From Oscillospiraceae bacterium (lineage in GTDB: Bacteria > Bacillota_A > Clostridia > Oscillospirales > Oscillospiraceae): a stretch of DNA of 36,758 nt. Positions 16,387 through 23,707 of the stretch are shown piece by piece; position 1 is the stretch's first letter, and every line of letters starts with the position of its first letter. The DNA is taken from contig SVLG01000012.1 of assembly GCA_015068055.1 (NCBI GenBank), positions 1 to 36,758 on the forward strand. The letters are read 5' to 3'. The translations under genes and the position numbers were made by a program. The notes beneath the pieces were generated by a model. That model was given only the letters and a program-made list of their open reading frames with translations, searched no databases and was not told where the DNA came from.

Positions 16387-18315
16387 TTGAAAACACCCAA
16401 CAACCGGCCCAGACAGATTGGCTTTTACATTCTGATCCTGACCATTCTGCTGGCCACAGTCTACACCATGCTCTCCCCCGCCGATAAGGGCGGCGAGCTG
16501 GAGTATTCCGAGATCATCACACTCTTCCGTGAAGGAAAGGTAGAGTCCTTTGCGCTGAACACCGACGGCAACCTGCATCTGGAGCTCCGGGAGGAGTATA
16601 AGGAACACGATGTCTATGATGTGATCGTGGTGGACTTCAGCGTTTTCTACTCCGATCTGGGTGAAGAGGTGCAAAAGCAGCTGGAAGACGGCACCATCAC
16701 CGAATATGATTACGAAAAGGCCTGGACAGCCCCTCTGTGGCTGAGCTTCCTGCCCTATCTCTTCATGATGGTGATCTTCGGCTTCTTCTGGTACACCATG
16801 ATGAGCCGCTCTCAGGGCGGTGGCGGCGGCATCGGCAAGTTCTCCAAGGCCCGCACCAAGCTGGGCAGCGAGGAGAAGAACAAAAAGACCTTTGCCGACG
16901 TAGCCGGCGCCGACGAGGAGAAGGCCGAGCTGGAGGAGATCGTCAGCTTCCTGAAGTCTCCTCAGGCCTACACCGACATGGGTGCGCGCATCCCCAAGGG
17001 CGTTTTGCTGGTGGGCCCCCCGGGCACCGGCAAGACCCTCCTTGCCAAGGCCGTGGCCGGTGAGGCGGGCGTGGAGTTCCTCTCCATCTCCGGCTCCGAC
17101 TTTGTGGAGCTCTATGTGGGCGTGGGCGCGGGCCGTGTCCGCGACGTCTTTGATCAGGCCAAAAAGGTCGCCCCCGCCATTATCTTCATTGATGAGATTG
17201 ATGCCGTTGGCCGTCAGCGCGGCAGCGGTCTGGGCGGCGGTCACGACGAGCGCGAACAGACCCTGAACCAGCTGCTGGTGGAGATGGACGGCTTCAGCAA
17301 CAACGAAGGCGTCATCGTCATGGCAGCCACCAACCGCGCCGACATTCTGGACAACGCCCTGCTGCGTCCCGGCCGCTTCGACCGGCAGATCTACGTGGGC
17401 CGTCCGGACATCAAAGGCCGTGAAGAAATTCTGAAGGTCCATGCCAGGGGCAAGCCTCTGGGCGACGATGTGGATCTCAAGGACATCGCCAAGGGTACCC
17501 CCGGCTTCACCGGCGCCGATCTGGAAAACGTCCTCAACGAGGCCGCCCTCATTGCTGTACGCCGGGAACGCAAGTTCATCATGCAGCCGGACATTGACGA
17601 GGCCATCCTCAAGGTGCAGATGGGCCCGGAGAAGAAGAGCCGCGTTATCAGCGACAAGGAACGCCGTCTCACCGCCTATCATGAGGCCGGCCACGCCGTG
17701 GTGGCCCACTTCCTGGGCAAGACGGACCCCGTCCACTATATCACCATCATCCCCCGCGGCCATGCGGGCGGCTTTACCCTCTTCCGTCCCCAGGAGGACA
17801 AGAGCTTCAAGGCGAAGAGCGAGATGATGGCCGACATCGTGGTGAGTCTTGGCGGCCGTGTGGCGGAGAAGGTCTTTCTGGACGATATCTCCACCGGCGC
17901 CTCCGGTGACATCCAGCAGGCCACCAGCGTGGCCCGCAACATGGTCACCGTCTACGGCATGAGCGAGAAGCTGGGCCCCATCAGCTACGACAGCGCCGGA
18001 CAGAGCATCTTCATTGGCCGCGACTTCGGCCAAACCAAGAGCTACAGCGAAGAAACCGCTGCCCTCATCGACTCCGAGGTCAAGCGCATCTTTGACGAGG
18101 CCATGGAGAAGGCTGAGTCCATTCTCCGTGAGCACGCCGACGTACTGGTGGCCGTGGCCGAGTACCTGCTGGTCAACGAGACCATGGACGGCAGTGACTT
18201 CGCCTACTTCTGCGAACACAAGTGTCTGCCCCCGCTCCCTGAAAAGAGCGAGGAAGTACAGAAGATTGAGGCGGAGATTATCCGCGAAAGCGAAGCGGAA
18301 CCTACAGACGAATAA
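16387..18315 (+). CDS. ftsH: ATP-dependent zinc metalloprotease FtsH
   Basis: A 642-residue membrane protease. Two transmembrane helices (about residues 11-30 and 116-135) bracket a short extracytoplasmic domain. The AAA+ module follows, with Walker A GPPGTGKT (~209), Walker [16 protein letters not shown], and the second-region-of-homology arginines in RPGRFDRQI. The zinc site is HEAGH (~431). FtsH degrades misassembled membrane proteins and some regulators. Translation appears to start at TTG 16387, with AGGAAG about ten bases upstream; no in-frame ATG lies before the first helix. It closes the tilS-hpt-ftsH group and has a terminator. Confidence 0.97.
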   Translation: MKTPNNRPRQIGFYILILTILLATVYTMLSPADKGGELEYSEIITLFREGKVESFALNTDGNLHLELREEYKEHDVYDVIVVDFSVFYSDLGEEVQKQLEDGTITEYDYEKAWTAPLWLSFLPYLFMMVIFGFFWYTMMSRSQGGGGGIGKFSKARTKLGSEEKNKKTFADVAGADEEKAELEEIVSFLKSPQAYTDMGARIPKGVLLVGPPGTGKTLLAKAVAGEAGVEFLSISGSDFVELYVGVGAGRVRDVFDQAKKVAPAIIFIDEIDAVGRQRGSGLGGGHDEREQTLNQLLVEMDGFSNNEGVIVMAATNRADILDNALLRPGRFDRQIYVGRPDIKGREEILKVHARGKPLGDDVDLKDIAKGTPGFTGADLENVLNEAALIAVRRERKFIMQPDIDEAILKVQMGPEKKSRVISDKERRLTAYHEAGHAVVAHFLGKTDPVHYITIIPRGHAGGFTLFRPQEDKSFKAKSEMMADIVVSLGGRVAEKVFLDDISTGASGDIQQATSVARNMVTVYGMSEKLGPISYDSAGQSIFIGRDFGQTKSYSEETAALIDSEVKRIFDEAMEKAESILREHADVLVAVAEYLLVNETMDGSDFAYFCEHKCLPPLPEKSEEVQKIEAEIIRESEAEPTDE

Positions 18316-18320
18316 AGACA

Positions 18321-18355
18321 AAAGCCGGAGGGTTTACACCCTCCGGCTTTATTTT
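18321..18355 (+). terminator. Intrinsic terminator after ftsH
   Basis: A 13-bp stem (18321-18333 with 18338-18350, AAAGCCGGAGGGT) with a four-base loop, then ATTTT. Confidence 0.9.
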
Positions 18356-18422
18356 AAAAATAAACCAAGCGATACACAAAACTTGAGCGCAGTCTGTCAT
18401 ATTAAGACTGCCGTTTTTGTCA

Positions 18423-18451
18423 TTGTTACGTTTAACGGTATGTGTTACAAT
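18423..18451 (+). promoter_or_regulatory. Sigma-A-like promoter of the unknown gene's leader
   Basis: TTGTTA (18423-18428), 17-base spacer, TACAAT (18446-18451). It would start an RNA near 18458 with a ~280-base leader before the ATG at 18741. The gap 18356-18740 otherwise holds the possible small frame at 18537 and nothing else I recognise. Confidence 0.65.
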
Positions 18452-18536
18452 ACATTCTGTGGTATTATGTTTTCAGTCAGCCAGCCGGTTCGCGGAAGGG
18501 CAGCCTATATAGTGGCCTCCAAAGGGAGGAATTCGA

Positions 18537-18689
18537 ATGTTTCTTTACACAAGCATAGCATCGCAGACATTCTTATTGCCGTATGCACGAAAACAGCTGT
18601 CTTGCGGTCTTGGCCTGGTTTTTTCTGAGCTTTGCCATGCAGTTCGCCGGTGTTCTCGGCACGGATCCGTAAAGTTCCATTTCTCTTAG
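18537..18689 (+). CDS. Possible 50-residue leader peptide or small protein
   Basis: ATG at 18537 stands seven bases after GGGAGG (18524-18529) and opens a 50-codon frame ending TAG at 18687-18689. The ribosome-binding site is itself paired: CCTCC at 18516-18520 faces GGAGG at 18525-18529 across a four-base loop, so access could be regulated. The peptide (MFLYTSIASQTFLLPYARKQ at the start) has a mildly hydrophobic N-terminus, three Cys in the middle to end, and a basic tail. I recognise no family. It could be a regulatory upstream frame for the gene at 18741, a small toxin-like peptide, or chance. Confidence 0.25.
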   Translation: MFLYTSIASQTFLLPYARKQLSCGLGLVFSELCHAVRRCSRHGSVKFHFS

Positions 18690-18740
18690 CTTCTACCGAA
18701 AGTCAAAAACGATACTGCACATTTAAAGAGGAGAGGCTGT

Positions 18741-19721
18741 ATGGATAAAAAACACATGCCTGAAACATTCCGGCAATTACAATCTGTTGGTGCTGTAAAA
18801 CCGTCTGATGTTTTGAAAACGCCGGACGGGTTCTGGCTGATCTACAAATCCTTGTCAAATATCCTTGCAGAAAGCAATATTTTTGATTTTCCCGATTCGG
18901 CGGGCAAAAGGCATGCGTGCAGCAGGTTTTACGACGACTGGTTTTTGTATGCCGTTCCCGCTGGGGCCGATCATACATACAGTCTGTTAAAGCTCAGAGA
19001 ACAGGAATACGATGCCGAAGACGGTTCTCCCGCTGACGGCGATACTCCCGGGGTGACAATTTCCTTTATCTCTTTTGCCTGTGAAATATTGCTTGCATGC
19101 CTCACAAATCCTTCCGACGGAAACAGAAGGCGGCTGGATGGTGAAATAAACCGGGTGGTTGCGCGCAGAGGGCAAACCCATCACGAGAACTTGAAACAGT
19201 ACTTCCTGGATTCCAAGTCTCTTGGAGCCTATCTCGTGGCCGAGCTTTACCCCACACACATCGCCGCCTTCGCCAAAGACGGCTATCTGAATCTCCCGGA
19301 GCATTATAAGAGCATTGTAAAGCAATATCACGCGCACAGGAACTCCAAAAAGCTGGCAAGATTACCGGTTTTTATCGAAGAACTAAACCGGAAAGCCGGA
19401 TATTTCCTTTGCGACCAAGACAGACTGTATATCAAAAATCCGGAAAAGCCCACGCCGTACGAAGCGGCCGCAATTCTTGCCACCCATACCGGAAACACAT
19501 CCGCGCATTCTTTTGCCGCCGAGGTAGAATATCATGCCAGATTTTTAACACCTTTGGCAAAAATAAAAATTCCGTTTTGGGGAAGATCCGTATACGCCTC
19601 CGCAATCCGGGCGGATATGAGCATAGGGGATGCAGAGTTTCAAGGGCCGGCCCCGTTTTATCGGGCTGAATCCAAACTTGTGAAACGGCAATGTGCGCTG
19701 CATCCGGACAAACAGATCTAA
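18741..19721 (+). CDS. Hypothetical protein, unrecognised
   Basis: A 326-residue soluble protein with no signal peptide or membrane segment. ATG follows GAGGAGAGG at good spacing, and a sigma-A-like promoter lies ~290 bases upstream. It is rich in aromatic and charged residues, and I see no nucleotide-binding or metal-binding signature. Features that may help recognition are FYDDWFLYAVPAGADHTYSL near residue 65, a helical middle with HHENLKQYFLDSKSLGAYLV, and a late FWGRSVYASAIRADMSIGD. Base composition is lower in GC than in the housekeeping genes beside it, hinting at acquisition. It lies between ftsH and the B12 operon and need not belong to either. No function is proposed. Confidence 0.7.
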   Translation: MDKKHMPETFRQLQSVGAVKPSDVLKTPDGFWLIYKSLSNILAESNIFDFPDSAGKRHACSRFYDDWFLYAVPAGADHTYSLLKLREQEYDAEDGSPADGDTPGVTISFISFACEILLACLTNPSDGNRRRLDGEINRVVARRGQTHHENLKQYFLDSKSLGAYLVAELYPTHIAAFAKDGYLNLPEHYKSIVKQYHAHRNSKKLARLPVFIEELNRKAGYFLCDQDRLYIKNPEKPTPYEAAAILATHTGNTSAHSFAAEVEYHARFLTPLAKIKIPFWGRSVYASAIRADMSIGDAEFQGPAPFYRAESKLVKRQCALHPDKQI

Positions 19722-19761
19722 GCCGCTCTCCCGCCGGGGAAATTTGTAGACAGGCCAAAAA

Positions 19762-20031
19762 ATGCAACGGATTCTGCGAAAAGGAAAGAGCTATGTGGAT
19801 CTGGCAATCCGCATACGTGGTGTGAAGGCAAGCACCGGTTTATCTGTATATGTTCCGTTTCCTGTTTCCCGTGACGAAATAGAAGATGTGGTATCGAACG
19901 CTGAAGGCCAGTTTTCATATCTCTCTGAAATCGTTCGCAAGTCCATAAACCCGGACGGATCAAGGTTCTCTAAATTTTCAATTTCCGTATATCTCCCTAT
20001 AACTCCACGTTACCCCACGCCAGAATGGTAA
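19762..20031 (+). CDS. Doubtful 89-residue open frame or gene remnant
   Basis: This frame fills most of the stretch 19722-20066 but has no ribosome-binding site before its ATG. Its middle reads like real protein (GLSVYVPFPVSRDEIEDVVS), while its end (SVYLPITPRYPTPEW) does not. It may be a decayed gene or a downstream remnant of the 18741 gene. Nothing else is evident in this gap apart from the ATATCTCC-N6-CTCCA element at 19989. Confidence 0.25.
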   Translation: MQRILRKGKSYVDLAIRIRGVKASTGLSVYVPFPVSRDEIEDVVSNAEGQFSYLSEIVRKSINPDGSRFSKFSISVYLPITPRYPTPEW

Positions 20032-20066
20032 ACGAATACAGTCGCCCTCTTCTTTTTCTTTTCTGT

Positions 20067-20095
20067 TTGACATTCCATCAGCCATCGTGTATACT
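20067..20095 (+). promoter_or_regulatory. Near-consensus promoter of the B12 operon
   Basis: TTGACA (20067-20072), exactly 17 bases, TATACT (20090-20095); expected start near 20102, a dozen bases before the first aptamer. The strength suggests that control is exercised mainly by the riboswitches that follow. Confidence 0.88.
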
Positions 20096-20113
20096 GGCTG
20101 CAAAGTTAATATT

Positions 20114-20300
20114 CCGTTTGAGTGCCTGTGGAAGCGGTAACAGCTCCACGGGATTATAGAAAACCGGGTGCAAATCCCGGACGGTACCGCCACTGTAAGC
20201 GTTGAGGTTTTGTGCGAGGCGAAAGCCGGTCATTGGAGGAAACTCTGAGAAGGCTGCACGAAACTTATGATGCGCAAGTCAGGAGAACTGCTCAAATGTG
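20114..20300 (+). promoter_or_regulatory. Cobalamin riboswitch 1 (large aptamer with peripheral arms)
   Basis: The conserved B12-aptamer core is visible: an ACCGGGTGCAAATCCCGG stem, then ACGGTACC followed by GCCACTG (20189-20195), and AAGTCAGGAGA near 20276-20286. A closing stem P1 pairs TTTGAG (20117-20122) with CTCAAA (20291-20296). The long insertion between the GCCACTG box and the AAGTCAGGAGA box gives the peripheral arms of class-I (adenosylcobalamin) riboswitches. B12 binding is expected to favour the terminator at 20355. Ligand preference between adenosyl- and methyl/hydroxocobalamin cannot be fixed by eye. Confidence 0.92.
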
Positions 20301-20354
20301 TGAGGCGCACGGGTCTGCAAGTACGGATCCGGGGGCCATGTTGCGGGAAAACGG

Positions 20355-20387
20355 CTGCAGCAACCTTTCGGGTTGCTGCAGTTTTTT
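20355..20387 (+). terminator. Terminator of riboswitch 1
   Basis: CTGCAGCAACC (20355-20365) pairs perfectly with GGTTGCTGCAG (20371-20381) and is followed by TTTTTT. An upstream GTTGC near 20339-20343 could compete with the stem as part of an antiterminator. Confidence 0.9.
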
Positions 20388-20415
20388 GTGTCCCGCAGAC
20401 AACTGAATATTGCTT

Positions 20416-20508
20416 ATCGATGCGGTTGGTGAGCCGGTGAGAGTCCGGAACAACCGTCCATTGCTGTGTTTGGCCAGGGCCATCAGTCAGAGAGCCTGCC
20501 GCGTCGAT
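20416..20508 (+). promoter_or_regulatory. Cobalamin riboswitch-like aptamer 2 (compact)
   Basis: A second, much shorter aptamer. Closing stem: ATCGATGCGG (20416-20425) with CCGCGTCGAT (20499-20508), ten pairs with one G-U. Inside are the B12 core elements GCCGGTGAGAGTCCGG then AACAACCG, a TTGCTGTG box (20461-20468) standing for the usual CCACTGTG, and CAGTCAGAGAGCCTGCC for the usual AGTCAGGAGACCTGCC. The small spacing (~90 bases) and lack of large peripheral arms resemble compact B12 aptamers. The core departs from consensus at several places, so it could be a variant with altered ligand specificity. It has its own terminator, so the two aptamers form a tandem. Confidence 0.75.
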
Positions 20509-20530
20509 CGGGTTTTTCACGCTTTGACAG

Positions 20531-20585
20531 GAGAGTGTAACCTTGTTTGTCCGTACTTGGGGGCAGACAGGTTGCACTCTTTTTG
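20531..20585 (+). terminator. Terminator of aptamer 2
   Basis: A long hairpin: 20532-20552 pairs with 20560-20580 (outer arm AGAGTGTAACCT with AGGTTGCACTCT) and is followed by TTTT. It ends 35 bases before the first structural gene, as expected for transcription-terminating riboswitch control. Confidence 0.82.
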
Positions 20586-20619
20586 CTTGCGGGGAAACCA
20601 CATGAAGGGAGAAGGGGGG

Positions 20620-20820
20620 ATGCAAGTGACACCGGAAGAAAAGAAGACCTGGGCGGAGGAGCTTCTGCGCAGCAAGTGCGTACAACTGGGGAGACTCCCC
20701 ACCAAAAAGGATTTCGACCCTGTTGCCTGCGCCCAAATCAAGGCATATCTGGGCCCCTGGCCCCGTGCTCTGGAAGCGGCCGGACTGAAGCCGCCCAGAG
20801 GAAAGAAAACAAGCGTATAA
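20620..20820 (+). CDS. Small protein with a homing-endonuclease-associated (HNH) repeat
   Basis: A 66-residue protein (72 if the ATG at 20602 is used; GGAG eight bases upstream favours 20620). Most of it is a single repeat: LLRSKCVQLGRLPTKKDF, then IKAYLGPWPRALEAAGL. The G-x-x-P-T-K-x-D-F start and the G-x-W-x-x-A-L-x-A-A-G end match the short helical repeats found beside HNH homing endonucleases, usually thought to bind nucleic acid. No nuclease domain is attached. It is the first gene after the tandem riboswitch and ends 19 bases before the secreted protein, so it shares the B12 control. Why a DNA- or RNA-binding-like peptide sits in a B12 operon is unclear; regulation is a possibility. Confidence 0.65.
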   Translation: MQVTPEEKKTWAEELLRSKCVQLGRLPTKKDFDPVACAQIKAYLGPWPRALEAAGLKPPRGKKTSV

Positions 20821-20839
20821 GAGAAAGGACGAAACGCTT

Positions 20840-23653
20840 ATGCGAACGAGCAAAAAAGTTTTCAGCCTGCTCCTTGCCATGATAATGGTTGTGGGGCTGC
20901 TGCCTGTGAGTGCCCTTGCTACGGGCACGAACAATGTCTACCTCTCCGTCAGCTATGACGGAAAATACCTGAACGGCCAAGACGGCGCCCCCATCGCTTA
21001 TGTCCCTGTGTCTTTTGAAGAACTGGCATCCATTGACCTGGATACATATGGTTTAAGCGAATACAAGTACGATGAGAATGGCGATGGCAGTTATGACATC
21101 ACCGCTCTGCACATGGTTATCTATGCCCATGAAAACATCTACGGCGGCAGTTGGAGCGATGTAACCTTTACCGGCAGCCCCGGCAGCTCTTACTTCGAGG
21201 GCGGTATCTTTGGCTTTGACGAAAACCTGAATTACTACCTCAATGGTGAATACCCCATGGATGAGAAGCTTACGGAAACGAACGGCTACGGAACCGGAGC
21301 CACCTCCGACCGGATTGTTCTGGAAGCCGGTGACTTTCTGGACATCGCCAGCTTCTCCAGCTGGGATTTCTACGCGGATTCCAATTACGGTTTCCATTTC
21401 TTTGCTGACGAAAGCGGCGCCTTTACCCACAACTATACGGCAGAAGCCGGTACAGCTGTCGATGTGAAGCTGGTTCGCTCCTTCTCCAGTATGGGTACCG
21501 GAGCAACGATCTATGACGCAGCCGACTACAGCATCTCCTATGGCGCTTCCTATGGCAATGCAAGCGGAACGGTCAGCACCAACGGGGACGGCTGCGCCGC
21601 CGTCACCTTCCCCTCTGCCGGCAAGTGGGTTCTGTGGGCAGATGGCGGTTACGGTCTGGAGTACCCGGATGACATCGTTTCCGCTCCTGCCTACGCAGAA
21701 GTAACGGTAACGACCAAAGAAGAAGACCCCGCCCCTGAAGAACCCACAACGGCGCAGGATGTATCCGCCGTGCTGAATGCGACCATGGCGCAGCTTGCCG
21801 CCACTGTGACCGAGCCTGTCTTCGGCACGACCGCCGGCGAATGGACCGTGCTGAGTCTGGCCCGCGGCGGCTACTACGCCATGGATAATGCCTATTTCAC
21901 CGATTACTACAACCGCATTGTAGAGACCGTCAATGAAACGGCGGCCTCTGTCAACATGAGCGGTGCGCTGCACAAGAACAAATCCACCGAAAACTCCCGC
22001 CTGATTGTTGCTCTGTCCGCCCTCGGCAAGGATGCCACTTCCGTGGGCGACTGGGATCTGGTGGAGGCATACAGCGCCAATGGCTTTGACTGGATTAAAA
22101 AGCAGGGTCTCAACGGTACCATCTGGGCTCTGATCGCTCTGGATTCCAATAACTATGCAACCACCGATACCACCATCCGCCAGCAGTGTGTGGATGCGAT
22201 TCTGGCAGCCCAGCACGATGACGGCGGCTGGTCTTTGATGGCAAACAAAACTTACGCCTCCGACCCCGATATTACCGGCATGGCTCTGACGGCTCTGTAT
22301 CCTTACCGGGATCAGGCTGCGGTGGCCGAAGCCTGCGCCGAAGCTATCGCCTGTCTCTCTGCCATGCAGAACGATGACGGCACCTATACCTCCGGAGGTG
22401 CCAAGTGCGCAGAAAGCTGCTCCTGGGTTATCGTAGCTGCTACTACCTGGGGCATCAATCCCGACACCGACAGCCGCTTCATTAAGAACGGAAATTCCGT
22501 TGTGGATGGCTTGCTGGCCCACTACCTGTCCGACTCCGCCACCTTCCAGCACATCATCGGCGCAGGCTCCAACGCCATGGCTACCGACCAGTCCTGCTAT
22601 GCGTTGGTGGCCTATGACCGCTTTGTAAACGGCAAGAGCGCTCTCTTTAACTACAGCGACGTGACCTTTGAGGCGGCCCCTGCATCCGATGAAATGACCG
22701 CCACGCTGGGTCTTCCCGCCCAGATCAACCCCGGCGAAGCTTTCAACGGCGTAATCAGCATCAACAAGTGGGATAACGAGGCCAAGTACAAGCTCATCGA
22801 CTTCATCGTCACCGTCCCCGAAGGTGTCAGCGTAAGCAGCGTGACCGCAAGCGAGCGTCTCGGCGGCGGCAGCGTCAGCTACAATCTGGAAGAAGACAGC
22901 GGCAAGCTCCGTGTGGTCTATTTCGATGCCAATGAAAACAGCGACCTGACCGTCAGCGGCGAGAGTTTCCCCGCCGAGCTCTTTACCATCGGTTTCAAGG
23001 CGGAAAGCGTGGCCGGCGGTTCCAGGCTGGATATTGCCATCAGCGGTATGTCCGTCAAGCTGACTTCCGATTCCGTGGACGAAAACGCCATGATCGTGGT
23101 GAACACGGATTCCGCCAAGGGCAGCGTCAATGTTGTGGTGGGCATTTCCTTCAGTGCCGTTTGCCTCTACGAGGGCGATGGCGTGGACCTGATCCCCACC
23201 ACGAAAAAAGCGGTTGCCGTTGGCATCACCGGCATTGCCGGCGGTACCAAGCTGACCTATAACGACGGCAGCAACACCACAGAGTTTAAATACAGCGCGG
23301 AAATCACCGCAAAATCCGGCATCCCCACCTATGTGGCGCTGGTGGATGCCACCATCGACACGGCAAACTTCATCAACCGCAGTTACTTTACCATGCCCGG
23401 CGGAAATGCCGCTGCCATCACCTTTGGTGATTCCAACAGCGACAGCGTGATCAATGCCCAGGATGCTCTGGCGGCCGTGGATGCCTGGCTCCGCAAGGGT
23501 GAGGCCCTCACCGATGACGGAATCCTGATCCTGAACGTCAACGGCGACAGCCGCATCAATACCTTCGATGCACTGGGCATCGTGGAAGCCTTTGTAAACG
23601 GCAGCACCTACGCTGTTGTTACCAAGGCTGCGACCATCGCAACCCAGCAGTAA
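20840..23653 (+). CDS. Secreted transcobalamin/intrinsic-factor-like protein with dockerin
   Basis: A 937-residue exported protein. Signal peptide residues 1-27 (KKVFSLLLAMIMVVGLLPVS, cut near SALA). About 30-200 looks like DUF4430, the family related to the beta domain of transcobalamin (LNYYLNGEYP, then DRIVLEAGDFLDIASFS). About 310-610 is an alpha/alpha-barrel region with prenyltransferase-type repeats (AAQHDDGGWSL, MQNDDGTYTSGG, ATDQSCYALVAYDRF), the fold of the B12-binding alpha domain of intrinsic factor. About 615-770 is a beta-rich, cohesin-like stretch. About 772-862 is a module shared with the next protein, and 863-921 is a type I dockerin-like pair (GDSNSDSVINAQDAL, NVNGDSRINTFDAL). 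Placed behind B12 riboswitches and ahead of an ECF transporter, it most likely binds corrinoid outside the cell and docks through its dockerin. Family calls are by pattern, not alignment. Confidence 0.8.
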   Translation: MRTSKKVFSLLLAMIMVVGLLPVSALATGTNNVYLSVSYDGKYLNGQDGAPIAYVPVSFEELASIDLDTYGLSEYKYDENGDGSYDITALHMVIYAHENIYGGSWSDVTFTGSPGSSYFEGGIFGFDENLNYYLNGEYPMDEKLTETNGYGTGATSDRIVLEAGDFLDIASFSSWDFYADSNYGFHFFADESGAFTHNYTAEAGTAVDVKLVRSFSSMGTGATIYDAADYSISYGASYGNASGTVSTNGDGCAAVTFPSAGKWVLWADGGYGLEYPDDIVSAPAYAEVTVTTKEEDPAPEEPTTAQDVSAVLNATMAQLAATVTEPVFGTTAGEWTVLSLARGGYYAMDNAYFTDYYNRIVETVNETAASVNMSGALHKNKSTENSRLIVALSALGKDATSVGDWDLVEAYSANGFDWIKKQGLNGTIWALIALDSNNYATTDTTIRQQCVDAILAAQHDDGGWSLMANKTYASDPDITGMALTALYPYRDQAAVAEACAEAIACLSAMQNDDGTYTSGGAKCAESCSWVIVAATTWGINPDTDSRFIKNGNSVVDGLLAHYLSDSATFQHIIGAGSNAMATDQSCYALVAYDRFVNGKSALFNYSDVTFEAAPASDEMTATLGLPAQINPGEAFNGVISINKWDNEAKYKLIDFIVTVPEGVSVSSVTASERLGGGSVSYNLEEDSGKLRVVYFDANENSDLTVSGESFPAELFTIGFKAESVAGGSRLDIAISGMSVKLTSDSVDENAMIVVNTDSAKGSVNVVVGISFSAVCLYEGDGVDLIPTTKKAVAVGITGIAGGTKLTYNDGSNTTEFKYSAEITAKSGIPTYVALVDATIDTANFINRSYFTMPGGNAAAITFGDSNSDSVINAQDALAAVDAWLRKGEALTDDGILILNVNGDSRINTFDALGIVEAFVNGSTYAVVTKAATIATQQ

Positions 23654-23662
23654 ACAGTTTTC

Positions 23663-23693
23663 CGGTGGGGAGGCCCATCTCCCCACCGTTTTT
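23663..23693 (+). terminator. Intra-operon terminator or attenuator
   Basis: CGGTGGGGA (23663-23671) pairs with TCCCCACCG (23680-23688), then TTTTT. It lies between the large binder and the CHAP gene, so it should reduce expression of all downstream genes relative to the binder. Confidence 0.8.
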
Positions 23694-23707
23694 CAGGGGG
23701 AAAGCGG

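Noticed and set aside
15733..18321. 862-codon open frame on the minus strand across hpt and ftsH
   Set aside because: It is the antisense shadow of two well-marked genes; GC-rich third positions keep the opposite strand free of stops. The protein is low-complexity His/Gly/Val-rich and matches nothing.
22700..23150. A second full cohesin inside the secreted binder
   Set aside because: The region is beta-rich and cohesin-like, but I could not establish it as a true cohesin by eye, so it is described only as cohesin-like.
21053..23686. 877-codon minus-strand frame opposite the transcobalamin-like gene
   Set aside because: Same cause: strong GC3 bias. The plus-strand frame has a signal peptide and recognisable domains.
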